DNA of 64,000 bases, taken from the NCBI RefSeq assembly GCF_003952525.1, contig NZ_CP034451.1, forward strand, positions 1,550,001 to 1,614,000, written 5' to 3'. Each line of letters opens with the position of its first letter. Positions within the stretch are counted from its first letter, which is position 1. The translations under genes were made by a program, and so were the position numbers. Source of the stretch: Mesorhizobium sp. M3A.F.Ca.ET.080.04.2.1. Its GTDB lineage: Bacteria > Pseudomonadota > Alphaproteobacteria > Rhizobiales > Rhizobiaceae. Under the pieces are notes generated by a model. It ran no database searches and was not told where the DNA came from. It worked only from the letters and a program-made list of their open reading frames with translations. Positions 43,537 through 52,959 of this stretch are shown here, piece by piece.

Positions 43537-43779
43537 GCCGGCTTGTTTCGAGGTCGGTTCCCATCCTGATTGAACGCGCCTTCGCGGCGCGGCGCAAGCA
43601 CTCAGCGCGAAGCAGGCCACCCCTGCTCCGGTACCCAAGCACCTGAACAACGCTGGCGAGTGCCGGTTTATTCCCGCCTTGAAGGCGAGCGGAGCTTACT
43701 TGTCACATTAACGCGGCATAGTTCCAAAATAGCGGCCTGCCATCAAATGACGTAAGTGCGCGGGCAGGAAGCCTGGTCG

Positions 43780-46528
43780 TCACCCTCCCCTCGCCGCCCG
43801 CGTCAGGAGCCGCTGGTAAAAAAGGCCGATGCCGATCAGCACGGCGCCGAGACCGATGAAGGACAGCGCACGAAGCACGCCCTCCAGTTCCGACATGTCG
43901 AAGAGGAAGACCTTCATCACCGCAACAGCGATCAGCACGGCGGAAGCAACGCGCAGCACCTGCGACTTCAACCAGACGCCGGCGGTGAGCAACGCCACGC
44001 CGATGGCCAGCCAGAGTGCGGAATAGGTGTAGGTCTCGAGTTGACCGAGCCCGCTCCACAACCCGATGAACTCGCCCTTGAACAGGCGCCGCACCGAGAG
44101 CGTGGCGTAGGCGAAGGCAAGCAGCGAGGCGATCAGCGCCAGCATCGCCGCATACCAGCGCGGACGCTTGTCGCGGACATAGAGCGCCAGCGCGCCGGCG
44201 GCGATCGCCGGCAGCAGATAGGCCAGGAAGAGCAGGTTGAAGAACGGGACGGTGCCGGTCGATTCGTCCGTCAGCAGCGGGTTCAGCACCACGAAATGCC
44301 GGATGAGGATGAAGGCGACCGAGAGCACGCCGGCGGCCATCGAGCCATAGCGCAGCACCGAGCTCGGAGAGCGCATGTCGATGGCGACGAGGATAGCGCC
44401 GGCGCCGAGCGCGATCAGCGTGTAGATCGCCTGTTCGGCCAGCGTGACCGGGCCGGTGTCGATGACGCCGCCATGCATGGCATGGCGCACCAGCATCGCA
44501 ATGGTGAGCAGCGCGAACAGGGCCGACGCGGCTTCCATGGCAAGGCGCGGGCGGCCATTGGTGGTGCGTGCCAGTTGCCAGGCGGCGAAGCCGAAGGCGA
44601 GCGCCGGCACGCCATAGCCGGGCAGCAGCCAGTTGAAGACCGGCGTCCGCGACAGTGCCGCGGCGCCGACGATCGTCGGATCGAATGCGACGCGGTCGAG
44701 CACGGCAACAGCGGCGCCGACCGCGATCCACCCCAGCACCGGATAGGAGCGCCAGCGCGTCGCCAGCGCAGGTAGAATAGCAGCCGCGCCGAGCAGCACC
44801 GTCGTCCAGCCGGAGCTGAACGCCATGTGCAGCATCAACAGCCCGGCGACGCCGGCGCCGCCAAGCGCAAACGACACGGCAGGGCCTCCGACGAGCGGTG
44901 GTTCTTCGGCGCGTGCGATCCACTCGCCGCCGGCGGCAAAGACCAGCACCAGCAGCAGCGCCGGCAGCGCGTAGCCGAAGTCGCGGTCTATATCGCCGAA
45001 GGTGAGCCACAGCGCGGTCAGCACGACCAGCGGGACGATGACGCCCCATGCCGACCATGAGGCGGCGCGGACGGGCGCCGCGGCAGCAAAGCGGCGCGCG
45101 GCCCAGAAGCCGGCGGCGATGAAGACGATCGCCAGGGCGATGCCGAGACGGAAGGTCAGCGTGTCGGCGGTTGCCAGCGGCTCGACGCCCAAGCCGGCGC
45201 CCACCACGTCGGCGCCGATGGGGCGGTACGATGCCAAGATAGATCACCACGGTCGCCAGCCCCGCCGCGAAGACCAGCGGCAGGGCGCGCGGCCGGTAGA
45301 GCGCGACAGCTACGAGCGCTACCAGCAGCACCGCGCCTTGAAGGGCGTCGCCGGCGACGGCGAAGGCCGGCTCGACAGACAGGCCAAGCGCCGTCAGTGC
45401 TATGAAGAAGCCGGGCGCGATCGAGGGCCAGTCGAAGCCCGGCTCCGCTTCGTCGCGGCGAGTGGTCAAGAAAAGGACGAGCCAGACGAAGGCTAGCACG
45501 GCGAGCGTGGCCAGGCTGATGAAGAGCACCGCGGCCAGGTTCATCTCCAACGCATCCGTCATGTAGGCGATGGTCCAGATGCCGGTGCCGGCAAAGGCCG
45601 CGGCGACCAGCGCCTCCCAGGCGCGGATGCGGGCTATGGCCGCGGTGGCGGCAAGCACAATCGCCAGATAGACGAACAGCGCCCAAGGATTAGGCGCCTG
45701 CGCGGCGACGAGCGCCGGGGTGACCATGGCGCCGACGAGGCCAATGCCGGCGAGCGCCAGACCGTGCACCAGCGAGACGGCGATGGCCGCGACGGCGATG
45801 GCGCCGAGCAGGGTGAAGGCGAGTGCCGGGCCGATGAACCCGTAGATGCCATGGGCGGCGTAGACAGTCCCGAACAGGATGAAGGCGCCGGCCCCGGTCA
45901 GGATCGCCGGGATATAGGCGCCGGCCGCACCCTGCACCGGCACCCTGAAGCCGGTGCGGCGGATGAATTCGGCACCGCCGATCAGCACCAGCCCGAGCGC
46001 GGCCGCCATGGCGAGGCGCACGCCGGGGCCGAAAATGCCGGCCTCGATGGTGTAGCGGATCAGGAACAGGCCACCGAGCGCCAGCGCGATGCCGCCGACC
46101 CAGACCGCCCAGCGCGTGCCGAGCGCCGTTTCGACATCGGTCTGCCGGGCTGCCCTGGCCGGCGTCGCAGGCTCTGCCGCGACAACCGGCTGCGCCGCTT
46201 CGGCCAGCTCCTCGGATTTGGCCGAAGTGCCCTCGCCTGCCTCGGTCGGCGCCTCGGCCGCCCGGGCAGCGTCGGGCGCCATTGCAGCGGCTTCGGCTGC
46301 CGCGTCACTTTCCTGGGGCGTGACAGCCTCGGCTGCGGAGGCGGGAGCTTCATCGGGCGCGGCTTGCGTCACCGCGCCGGAGGCCGGCGCGGGCAGCGGG
46401 ACACCGGAGAGCACCAGGCTGCGCAACGCGCCAAGCTCGCGCTCGATCAATCCGATGCGGGTTTGCTGGCGCGAGATGATGACGAACAAAGCGATGACGG
46501 CGGCAATCGCAATCAGGCCGAAAAGCAT
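43780..46528 (-). pseudogene. DUF2339 membrane protein interrupted by a frameshift
   Basis: A large polytopic membrane protein of the DUF2339 family, about 915 residues if restored. The N-terminal half starts at ATG 46528 after GAGGGGAA (MLFGLIAIAAVIALFVIISR, then an Ala/Glu-rich region, then many helices). The C-terminal half (IGADVVGAGLGVEP onward to 43780) lies in another frame. The switch is at about 45234-45236: deleting one base of TTGGCA restores IYLASYRPIGADV, and the combined length of 2749 bases is one more than a multiple of three. The shifted frame stays open to 43703 by chance. This is either a true inactivation or a base-calling error. Confidence 0.85.
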
Positions 46529-46771
46529 GGGGCGGTTCCCCTCAAAACCGGACCAGTCCTGGCAGACAAATGCGGCGATGGGACGGCTAGCCAAATCAGC
46601 GCCTTGCCGGCTTTCAAGATCGAGCATGTTTCGAAGACAATTGCCAGCAATCTGATTGCTTTTCCAATGCCGAAACGTCGACACGGATTGGACGCGCCTT
46701 CAAGATTTACCTGCCGCCGGTCCTGAAATACCCGTGCTATTCTCGGATGTTCGCTCGAATGAGGATGATCG

Positions 46772-47233
46772 ATGCCGCAACGAAGCGCTGGTCTGCTGAT
46801 CTACAGGCGAACCGCAGGCGTTTTCGAATTCCTGCTGGTCCATCCCGGCGGCCCCTTCTGGGCACGGAAGGATGAAGCCGCATGGTCGATACCGAAAGGA
46901 CTTATCGGCGACAATGAGGACGAGCTCGAGGCGGCCCGGCGCGAGGCCGAAGAGGAACTCGGACTCGCCATCGACGGGGATTTCCGGCCGGTCGGCAGCT
47001 ACCGCCAGCCTGGCGGCAAGATCGTGATCGCCTGGAGCGTCGAAGCGGATCTCGATGCGGAGGCCATCAGGAGCAACATGTTCAGCATGGAGTGGCCGCC
47101 GCGATCAGGCCGCATGAAGGAGTTTCCCGAAGTCGACAGAGCCGGTTGGTTCTCACTGCCCGAGGCTGGTCTGAAGATCCTGAAAGGCCAGCGTCCGATC
47201 CTCGACGATTTTCTGGAGCGGCGGGGCGTCTGA
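46772..47233 (+). CDS. NUDIX-domain protein (MutT-like)
   Basis: A 153-residue NUDIX protein. The box is PKGLIGDNEDELEAARREAE followed by EELGL, with the Rx3E/EE metal-binding residues in place although the first glycine-glutamate spacing is slightly shifted. The N-terminal AGLLIYRRTAGVFEFLLVHP and the PFWARKDEAAWSIPKG stretch are typical of a recognised NUDIX subgroup with a tryptophan before the box. The ATG at 46772 follows GAGGATGATCG, giving a GAGG ribosome-binding site. It stands alone between the DUF2339 remnant and recO. Confidence 0.88.
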   Translation: MPQRSAGLLIYRRTAGVFEFLLVHPGGPFWARKDEAAWSIPKGLIGDNEDELEAARREAEEELGLAIDGDFRPVGSYRQPGGKIVIAWSVEADLDAEAIRSNMFSMEWPPRSGRMKEFPEVDRAGWFSLPEAGLKILKGQRPILDDFLERRGV

Positions 47234-47246
47234 TAGACGCCCTCCC

Positions 47247-48011
47247 CTACCGTCCGGCGGTTTCCCCGCTGACCGCCTTCGCGGACACATGATGCCGGCG
47301 CAGCGCCGCGAGAAAGCCGGCGCGGGCGTTGGGCGGCTCGATCCCGCGCGGCTCGTAGACATGCCGGGTGAAGAAGAACCCGGTCAGCCGGAAGGCGTCC
47401 TCGAGTGCCGAGGCATCGGCGCGCAGTCCGGAGCCGCGTTGCAGGAAGGCGGGCAGCACCAGCATCTTGTCGTGCCACGGCGCACCGGCCGCGCGCGAGA
47501 CCGCGCGCCCGGATTTCGGCGAGACATAGGCGAGGTCCTGCCGCGTGCCGGTCGCGGCGCACTGGCTGAGATCAAGGCCGAAGCCGAGCTCGTCGAGGAT
47601 CAGCAGCTCGAAGCGCGCCACCAGTTCGCCGGCGGCATCGACATCATCGAGATGGGAAATCATCACGGCAAGCGCCTCGTAAAGGCCGCCATGGGCGTCG
47701 CGTTCCGGCAAGAGCCGCAAATGCGCTGCCATGGTCTGCAGGCCGTAGACGGCGACTGCGCTGTCCATCAGCCGGGCGGCGTTCATCTCGATCGCTTCCG
47801 CCTGGAAAATGCCGAGATGCTCGTCGAGCCGCGCCCGCCACAGCAGGTCGACACGGTTGCCAGGCTGCAGCACCGGCTGCTGCTTGCGCGAGCGGCCGCC
47901 GCGCACCAGACCGAGATGGCGGCCATGGGCGCGCGTCATCACCTCGAGGATGGCGCTGGTTTCGCCATGCTTGCGAGTGCCGAGAACGATTCCCTCGTCG
48001 CGCCATTCCAT
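47247..48011 (-). CDS. recO: DNA repair protein RecO
   Basis: A 254-residue protein of the RecFOR pathway that loads RecA onto SSB-coated single strands. The N-terminal OB fold begins [20 protein letters not shown], with [12 protein letters not shown] matching the RecO consensus. The C-terminal helical domain has the [19 protein letters not shown] zinc-finger-like stretch. It follows era on the same strand, as in other Rhizobiales, but 395 bases away, with a truncated acetyltransferase remnant in the gap. Confidence 0.92.
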   Translation of the reverse strand: MEWRDEGIVLGTRKHGETSAILEVMTRAHGRHLGLVRGGRSRKQQPVLQPGNRVDLLWRARLDEHLGIFQAEAIEMNAARLMDSAVAVYGLQTMAAHLRLLPERDAHGGLYEALAVMISHLDDVDAAGELVARFELLILDELGFGLDLSQCAATGTRQDLAYVSPKSGRAVSRAAGAPWHDKMLVLPAFLQRGSGLRADASALEDAFRLTGFFFTRHVYEPRGIEPPNARAGFLAALRRHHVSAKAVSGETAGR

Positions 48012-48093
48012 GGCTTGAGCTTTTCACCCGTTGCGCGGCGAAATCAAGATTGCTTCGACCCCGGCAAGGTGAGTGCTGTCAGCAGCATCTTGT

Positions 48094-48111
48094 ACGTACG
48101 TGTATGTACGT
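48094..48111. other. Short perfect dyad upstream of the GNAT remnant
   Basis: ACGTAC (48094-48099) and GTACGT (48106-48111) form a dyad with a six-base centre directly before the GNAT remnant. It could be a relic operator, since ribbon-helix-helix antitoxin operators are often short dyads of this sort, but that is a guess. Confidence 0.4.
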
Positions 48112-48112
48112 T

Positions 48113-48376
48113 ATGTCTAGACCGTCCCGCCTGGTGACTGATTTGACGGTGGCAGGTCAAGGCCTCGGCGGCCAGCTCCTGGTGGCCGCAGCCTTGCGAT
48201 GCCTGCATGTCGCAGCCGAAGGAGGCGGTCTGCTGCTGATCATCGACGCCAAGAGCGAGCGCGCCCCGAACTGGTATCGCAGCTATGGCGCCGAGCCGCT
48301 TTCGGGAGCGCCTCTGACCCTCGTCATGCCACTGGCAACCTTCGCCGCCGATCTCAGGGCAAGAGGCTTGCTGTAG
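48113..48376 (+). pseudogene. Truncated GNAT acetyltransferase, TacT-toxin-like C-terminal half
   Basis: Only about 87 residues remain: the acetyl-CoA binding loop AGQGLGGQLLVAAALRCLHV, then LLLIIDAKSERAPNWYRSYG and LTLVMPLATFAADLRARG. These match the C-terminal half of GNAT toxins that pair with DUF1778 antitoxins. The first half of the GNAT fold and the antitoxin gene are missing, and the remnant starts just after a TACGTAC dyad, so it is a decayed toxin-antitoxin relic. It sits between recO and era on the opposite strand. Confidence 0.7.
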
Positions 48377-48406
48377 ACCATGCCCATTGCCGGTGGGCGA
48401 CATGGC

Positions 48407-49327
48407 TCAATGTGGAAACTCCAGTCCCATCTCGCGGTAGCGCTCGGGATCGTCACCCCAGTTCTCGCGCACCTTGACGAACAGGAAGAGGTGCACCTTC
48501 TGCTCGAGGATATCGGCGATCTCGGCGCGAGCGGCCTGGCCGATGGCGCGGATCGTCTCGCCCTTGTGGCCGAGCACGATCTTCTTCTGGCTGTCGCGCT
48601 CGACATAGATGACCTGCTCGATGCGCACCGAGCCGTCCTTCTTCTCTTCCCATTTCTCGGTCTCGATATGCGAGGAATAGGGAAGCTCCTGATGCAGCCT
48701 CAGATACAGCTTCTCACGCGTGATCTCGGCCGCCAGCTGGCGCATCGGCAAATCGGAGATCTGGTCCTCCGGATAGTACCATGGTCCCAGGGGCAGCGAC
48801 TCGGCGAGATAGTCGAGCAAATCCTTGCAGCCGGAGCCGGTAAGCGCCGAGACCATGAAGGTGCGCTTGAACGGCACTCTTTCGTTCGCTGCCACGGTCA
48901 GGGCCAGAAGCGTCTCCGGCTTGACGCGGTCGACCTTGTTGAGGACGAGCAGCATTGGCTGCCGGACGTCCTTCAGGCGGTCGAGGATGGCGTCGGCATC
49001 GCCCCTGATGCCGCGCTCGGCATCGATCAGCAGCACCACGACATCGGCGTCCTTGGCGCCTCCCCATGCGGTGGTGACCATTGCCGTGTCCAGCCGGCGC
49101 TTCGGCTTGAAGATGCCGGGCGTGTCGACAAAGACGATCTGCGCGTTCTCATGCGTGGCGATGCCGCGCACGATCGCGCGCGTCGTCTGGACCTTGTGGG
49201 TGACGATCGACACCTTGGCGCCGACCAACTGGTTGACCAGCGTCGACTTGCCGGCATTGGGTGCGCCGATCAGCGCGACGAAGCCGGAGCGCGTGGCGGG
49301 TGTCTCGGGAGCTTCGGTGCCGGTCAT
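48407..49327 (-). CDS. era: GTPase Era
   Basis: A 306-residue GTPase needed for 16S rRNA maturation and 30S assembly. G motifs: GAPNAGKSTLVNQLVGAKVS (G1), a threonine-rich switch I, VFVDTPGIF (G3) and LLVLNKVDRV (G4). The C-terminal KH domain carries ILGHKGETIRAIGQAAR-like text (VLGHKGETIRAIG). The ATG overlaps the rnc stop codon (ATGA), the conserved rnc-era linkage. Length is normal. Confidence 0.96.
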   Translation of the reverse strand: MTGTEAPETPATRSGFVALIGAPNAGKSTLVNQLVGAKVSIVTHKVQTTRAIVRGIATHENAQIVFVDTPGIFKPKRRLDTAMVTTAWGGAKDADVVVLLIDAERGIRGDADAILDRLKDVRQPMLLVLNKVDRVKPETLLALTVAANERVPFKRTFMVSALTGSGCKDLLDYLAESLPLGPWYYPEDQISDLPMRQLAAEITREKLYLRLHQELPYSSHIETEKWEEKKDGSVRIEQVIYVERDSQKKIVLGHKGETIRAIGQAARAEIADILEQKVHLFLFVKVRENWGDDPERYREMGLEFPH

Positions 49328-50037
49328 GCCACGCTCCATACGCCTTCGCGCAGCAGAAGGGCAGCCGCCGCTGCCTGTTCCGCCTCGCGCTTGGAACGGC
49401 CGGTGCCGATCGCCGGCGCAAAGGAGCCGACCTTGACGCTGACGGTGAACAGCGGGTCGTGGTCCGGCCCCTCGCGGCCGTCGATACGATAGACCGGCAC
49501 GGCGCCCGCCGCCGCCTGGTGCGCCCATTCCTGCAATTCGGTCTTGGCATCGCGGCGGGCCGCGCCGATCGCCTGCGAGCGCGGCTGCCAGTAACGGTGG
49601 ATGAACGCGCGGGCGGCTTCAAGGCCGCCATCCAGATAGAGCACGGCAATCAGCGATTCCAGCGCGTCGGCGCGCAGATTGGTGCGCTTGCGGCCGTCGA
49701 GATTGCGCACGTCCGAGCCGGCGCGGACCAGCTCAGGCAGGCCGATTTCCTCGGCGATCTCGGACAGCGCCTCGGCATTGACCAGCGCATTGAGGCGAAG
49801 CGACAGTTCCCCCTCGGCGGCATCCGGAAAGGCGGCGAGCAGCATGTCGGCGACGACAAGCCCCAGCACGCGATCGCCCAGGAATTCGAAGCGCTCATAG
49901 TCGACGCCGGCATGGGTCGAGCGCGCGCTGGCGTGGGTCAGCGCACGCTGCAGCCGCTGGCGATCGGCGAAGGCGTGGCCGGTGCGCTCCGCGAGTGCTG
50001 CGGCGAGATCATCGGCGGTCGGCCGCTTGTTGCCCAT
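49324..50037 (-). CDS. rnc: Ribonuclease III
   Basis: A 237-residue endonuclease for double-stranded RNA (rRNA processing, antisense decay). The catalytic signature is YERFEFLGDRVLGLVVAD, with later acidic residues in RADALESLIAVLYLDGG. A double-stranded RNA-binding domain follows from about residue 165 (AKTELQEWAHQAAA to SKREAEQAAAAALL). An ATG at 50037 directly follows a GTG at 50040; either may start the protein. It is coupled to lepB upstream (the GTG begins one base before the lepB stop) and era downstream. Confidence 0.95.
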   Translation of the reverse strand: MGNKRPTADDLAAALAERTGHAFADRQRLQRALTHASARSTHAGVDYERFEFLGDRVLGLVVADMLLAAFPDAAEGELSLRLNALVNAEALSEIAEEIGLPELVRAGSDVRNLDGRKRTNLRADALESLIAVLYLDGGLEAARAFIHRYWQPRSQAIGAARRDAKTELQEWAHQAAAGAVPVYRIDGREGPDHDPLFTVSVKVGSFAPAIGTGRSKREAEQAAAAALLLREGVWSVA

Positions 50038-50041
50038 CACC

Positions 50042-50791
50042 CTAGTGGACGAAATGGAACAGGCGCCCGGCGCGGATCAGCGACGGCCACTTCCAGACTT
50101 CGAGCGGGCTCGCGCCGCCGGCGATCGAGAAGAAGATGACGTTGGCGCGGCCGACGAGGTTCTCGGCCGGCACGAAGCCGACGGTGAAACGGCTGTCGGA
50201 GGAATTGTCGCGGTTGTCGCCCATCATGAAATAGTGGCCGGCGGGCACGTCGAACTCGCGGGTGTTGTCGCCGATCGAGTTCTGGGTCAGGTCGAGCGTG
50301 TCATAGCTGACGCCGTTGGGCAGCGTCTCGCGATAGACATCGACCGGTCCCTGCGCCTCGGTGATATCGGGATTGTCGATCTGGCCGACCTTTTCGCGCG
50401 GGACGGCGGCGCCGTTGATGAAGAGCTGGCCGTCCTTGACCTGTATCTTGTCGCCCGGCAGGCCGACCACGCGCTTGATGTAGTCGACGGACGGATCCGG
50501 AGGGAACTTGAACACCACGACGTCGCCGCGCTTCGGTTCCGAGCCCCAGATGCGGCCGGAAAACAGGTCCGGACCGAAAGGCAGCGAATAGCGCGAATAG
50601 CCATAGGCCCATTTGGTGACGAAGAGATAGTCACCTTCGAGCAAGGTCGGCCGCATCGAGCCGGAGGGAATGGAGAAGGGCTGGAACAGCAGCGTGCGGA
50701 TCACGAGCGCGAGCAGCAAAGCCTGGATGATGACGGAGAAGGTTTCACCTAGTCCGCCGGATTTCTTCTCGCGTTTTTCAGCCACGCTCAT
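50042..50791 (-). CDS. lepB: Signal peptidase I
   Basis: A 249-residue membrane-anchored protease that removes signal peptides. One N-terminal helix (FSVIIQALLLALVIRTLLF) is followed by the catalytic serine motif PSGSMRPTLLEGD and the lysine motif DYIKRVVGLPGDKI, plus the GDNRDNSSDSR box. The alphaproteobacterial enzymes have this short single-anchor form. It is the head of a tightly packed lepB-rnc-era block, 79 bases after acpS. Confidence 0.95.
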   Translation of the reverse strand: MSVAEKREKKSGGLGETFSVIIQALLLALVIRTLLFQPFSIPSGSMRPTLLEGDYLFVTKWAYGYSRYSLPFGPDLFSGRIWGSEPKRGDVVVFKFPPDPSVDYIKRVVGLPGDKIQVKDGQLFINGAAVPREKVGQIDNPDITEAQGPVDVYRETLPNGVSYDTLDLTQNSIGDNTREFDVPAGHYFMMGDNRDNSSDSRFTVGFVPAENLVGRANVIFFSIAGGASPLEVWKWPSLIRAGRLFHFVH

Positions 50792-50870
50792 GTCGTCCTC
50801 GATTATGCGTTGGTTGGTATAGAGTCTCGGCGCGCGCTGGGCAACGTCATGCCGCCGTGGTCAGATGGAA

Positions 50871-51284
50871 TCAATGTGGCGCTTGTTCGGCGGGCACTGC
50901 TTCGATGATCACAAAGGCTTGAGCAAGCGGGAAATCATCGGTGATGGTGAGATGGATGACCGCGTTGTGGCCCTTGGGCACGATCGCGGCCAGCCTGGCC
51001 GCCGCGCCGCCGGTCAGCGCCATCGTCGGCTTGCCGCCGGGCAGATTGACGACGCCCATGTCGCGCCAGAACACGCCCTCGGCCATGCCGGTGCCCAGCG
51101 CCTTGGCGCAGGCTTCCTTGGCAGCGAAGCGTTTGGCGTAGGAAGCGGCGCGCGCCGCCCGGTTTTCCGATTTGGCCTGCTCGACCTCGGTGTAGATGCG
51201 CTGGATGAAGCGCTGGCCGTGCCGTTCCAGCGATTTGTCTATGCGTCTGATGTCGATGAGGTCACTGCCGATGCCGATGATCAT
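50871..51284 (-). CDS. acpS: Holo-acyl-carrier-protein synthase
   Basis: A 137-residue phosphopantetheinyl transferase that activates acyl carrier protein. Signature motifs are [12 protein letters not shown] at the N-terminus and [18 protein letters not shown] in the middle, holding the magnesium and CoA contacts. Length and motif spacing are typical. The ATG at 51284 overlaps the DUF2062 stop codon (ATGA), and lepB follows on the same strand. Confidence 0.94.
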   Translation of the reverse strand: MIIGIGSDLIDIRRIDKSLERHGQRFIQRIYTEVEQAKSENRAARAASYAKRFAAKEACAKALGTGMAEGVFWRDMGVVNLPGGKPTMALTGGAAARLAAIVPKGHNAVIHLTITDDFPLAQAFVIIEAVPAEQAPH

Positions 51285-51865
51285 TCCGCGGGCACTTCCC
51301 GCCCGCCATGCCTGGCCTTGGCCGCCCTTTCGGCCATGCGCCGCTTGCGCTGTTCACGAAACACCGTCATGCCCCAGCGCGTGATACCGTAGAACAGCAA
51401 GCCGAAGACCAGCCCCAGCGGCACCGCGCCGATCAGCATCGGCTCCAGGATCGGGTGCCACAGTTTCGCGAACGAAAGCTTGTGCATCATCTCGCCAAGA
51501 TGCGCGGGAGGCCCGTGCACGGGCAGGCGCTCGTGCAGGATGAGCTTGCCAGTCTCCCAGGACGCGCCCCAGAGCAGCGGAAAGGTCAGCGGATTGCCGA
51601 AGAATACCGCCCCCAGGGCTGCGGCCACCAGGTTGCCGGCGATCACCCAGCAGAGCACGGCGGCGATGACAAAATGAAAGCCAAGCGGGAAGAAGGAGGC
51701 AAAGACCCCGGCCGCGACCCCGGCCGCCACGGAATGGGGCGTGGCCTTCAATCTCAGGATACGCTTGGAGAAATATTGCACCGAACGCCAGAAAGAGCGG
51801 CGCGGCCACAGGTAAGTACGCACCCGCTCCAGGAGGCCATCAGGCTCTCGGCGTCGAAAAAGCAC
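51281..51865 (-). CDS. DUF2062-domain membrane protein
   Basis: A 194-residue inner-membrane protein with the DUF2062 pattern: an amphipathic start ([20 protein letters not shown]), then helices around [20 protein letters not shown] and [20 protein letters not shown] with the GNPLT motif typical of the family, and a final helix near [15 protein letters not shown]. The GTG at 51865 is chosen because GGAAGAG immediately precedes it and the family normally starts near LFRRRE; longer frames have no matching text. Function unknown. It heads the acpS-lepB-rnc-era operon, as in many rhizobia. Confidence 0.82.
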   Translation of the reverse strand: MLFRRREPDGLLERVRTYLWPRRSFWRSVQYFSKRILRLKATPHSVAAGVAAGVFASFFPLGFHFVIAAVLCWVIAGNLVAAALGAVFFGNPLTFPLLWGASWETGKLILHERLPVHGPPAHLGEMMHKLSFAKLWHPILEPMLIGAVPLGLVFGLLFYGITRWGMTVFREQRKRRMAERAAKARHGGREVPAE

Positions 51866-52212
51866 TCTCTTCCAGTTCCCGGTCCAACACACGCTGCCCC
51901 CAGTTGCGGGGCGCACCGACATATATTGCGCTTCGAGGGCGCAGAATGGCAATAACGTCTGATATAGGGACAGCGCCGCCACGCGACAACGAAACGGTGC
52001 CGCGATGGTCTGCCGCAGCGGTAACAATATCGGCATTCTGGCAAAACTGAGGAAAAGGTCCGGGAGGATTGCCAATGATCGCCATTGGACCGGCGTGGAA
52101 GTCTCCCCAGATCCTGGGGGCTGCGCGCGCCGCTTCGCTCCTTGCTCCGTCGCAGGATGACGAAGACGCGCAGGCTTCGGCAGTCTTCCTGACAGGCTTT
52201 AGTCTAGCGGCC
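51866..52212. other. Intergenic region with a strong hairpin and repeat-like text
   Basis: No gene is convincing in this 347-base gap. CCCCAG (52105-52110) and CTGGGG (52114-52119) form a tight hairpin. The following text (CGCCGCTTCGCTCCTTGCTC at 52129-52148, then CAGGATGACGAAG) resembles an interspersed repeat remembered from rhizobial genomes. The left part probably holds the promoter of the DUF2062-acpS operon. Confidence 0.4.
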
Positions 52213-52791
52213 TCAGATGTTGCGGCTGCCGGGCTTGACGGCCGGGAGGGCCGCTAGCTCCGGCGGCAGGCGGTCCGGCGGATAGGCCGGCACCTCATAT
52301 TCGGCGAGCGCGACCAATGGCACGCCGACATCGGTCTTGCCGGCGGAGCGGTCGATGATGCAGGCAGCCGCCGCCACCTCGGCGCCGAGCTCGCGCAGGC
52401 AGTCTATAGTCTCGCGGATCGAGAGGCCCGTTGTGACAATGTCCTCGACGATGACGACGCGCGACCCCTTGTCGATCTCGAAGCGGCGCAGCCTGAACTC
52501 GCCCCCTTCCCGCTCGACCCAGATCGCCGGCGCACCGAGATGGCGCGAGGTCTCGTAGGCCGGGATCAGGCCGCCGATCGCCGGGCCGACGACGTAGTCG
52601 ATCCTGCCCGGCACCGCCTTGCGGATTTTCTCGGCCAGCGCCTTGCACAGACGCTCGGTCTTGTCGGCATGCATGAAAACGCGCGCCTTCTGCAGGAAGA
52701 TCGGACTGCGCAATCCCGAGGTCAGGATGAAGTGCCCTTCCAGCACGGCGCCGGCTTCGCGGAAGATGCCCAGCACTTCGTCGGTGTTCAT
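52213..52791 (-). CDS. pyrE: Orotate phosphoribosyltransferase
   Basis: A 192-residue pyrimidine-synthesis enzyme that adds ribose phosphate to orotate. The PRPP-binding motif [18 protein letters not shown] is present, along with [17 protein letters not shown] near the N-terminus and [20 protein letters not shown]. The ATG at 52791 has GGAGCG six bases upstream. The upstream region is the 7-bp tandem array that ends at the rsh stop codon, so changes in repeat number could affect its expression. Confidence 0.95.
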   Translation of the reverse strand: MNTDEVLGIFREAGAVLEGHFILTSGLRSPIFLQKARVFMHADKTERLCKALAEKIRKAVPGRIDYVVGPAIGGLIPAYETSRHLGAPAIWVEREGGEFRLRRFEIDKGSRVVIVEDIVTTGLSIRETIDCLRELGAEVAAAACIIDRSAGKTDVGVPLVALAEYEVPAYPPDRLPPELAALPAVKPGSRNI

Positions 52792-52816
52792 TGTTCGCTC
52801 CATGCCCTTGGCGAGT

Positions 52817-52959
52817 GGTGAATGGTGAATGGTGAATGGTAATGAGAACACCTTCTATTCACTATTCACTATTCACTATTCACTATTCACTATTCACTAT
52901 TCACTATTCACTATTCACTATTCACTATTCACTATTCACTATTCACTATTCACTATTCA
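52817..52959. repeat. 15-copy 7-bp tandem array facing three inverted copies
   Basis: CTATTCA is repeated 15 times without error over 52855-52959 (105 bases). Upstream, GGTGAAT occurs three times at 52817-52837; it is the reverse complement of ATTCACC, one base different from the array phase ATTCACT, so the arms can pair with G-U wobbles. The rsh stop codon (52957-52959) is the last repeat unit, and pyrE starts 64 bases from the array. Copy number is likely to vary between isolates. Confidence 0.92.

Noticed and set aside
43703..45233. The N-terminal DUF2339 frame continuing unbroken to 43703
   Set aside because: After about 45235 the residues become Arg/Gly/His-rich and lose the membrane pattern, while another frame carries the true continuation.
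51840..52085. Alternative upstream starts for the DUF2062 protein
   Set aside because: They add residues without membrane or family pattern, and the GTG at 51865 has a good ribosome-binding site.
52855..52959. Possible CRISPR array
   Set aside because: The 7-bp units are contiguous with no spacers and no cas genes lie nearby.
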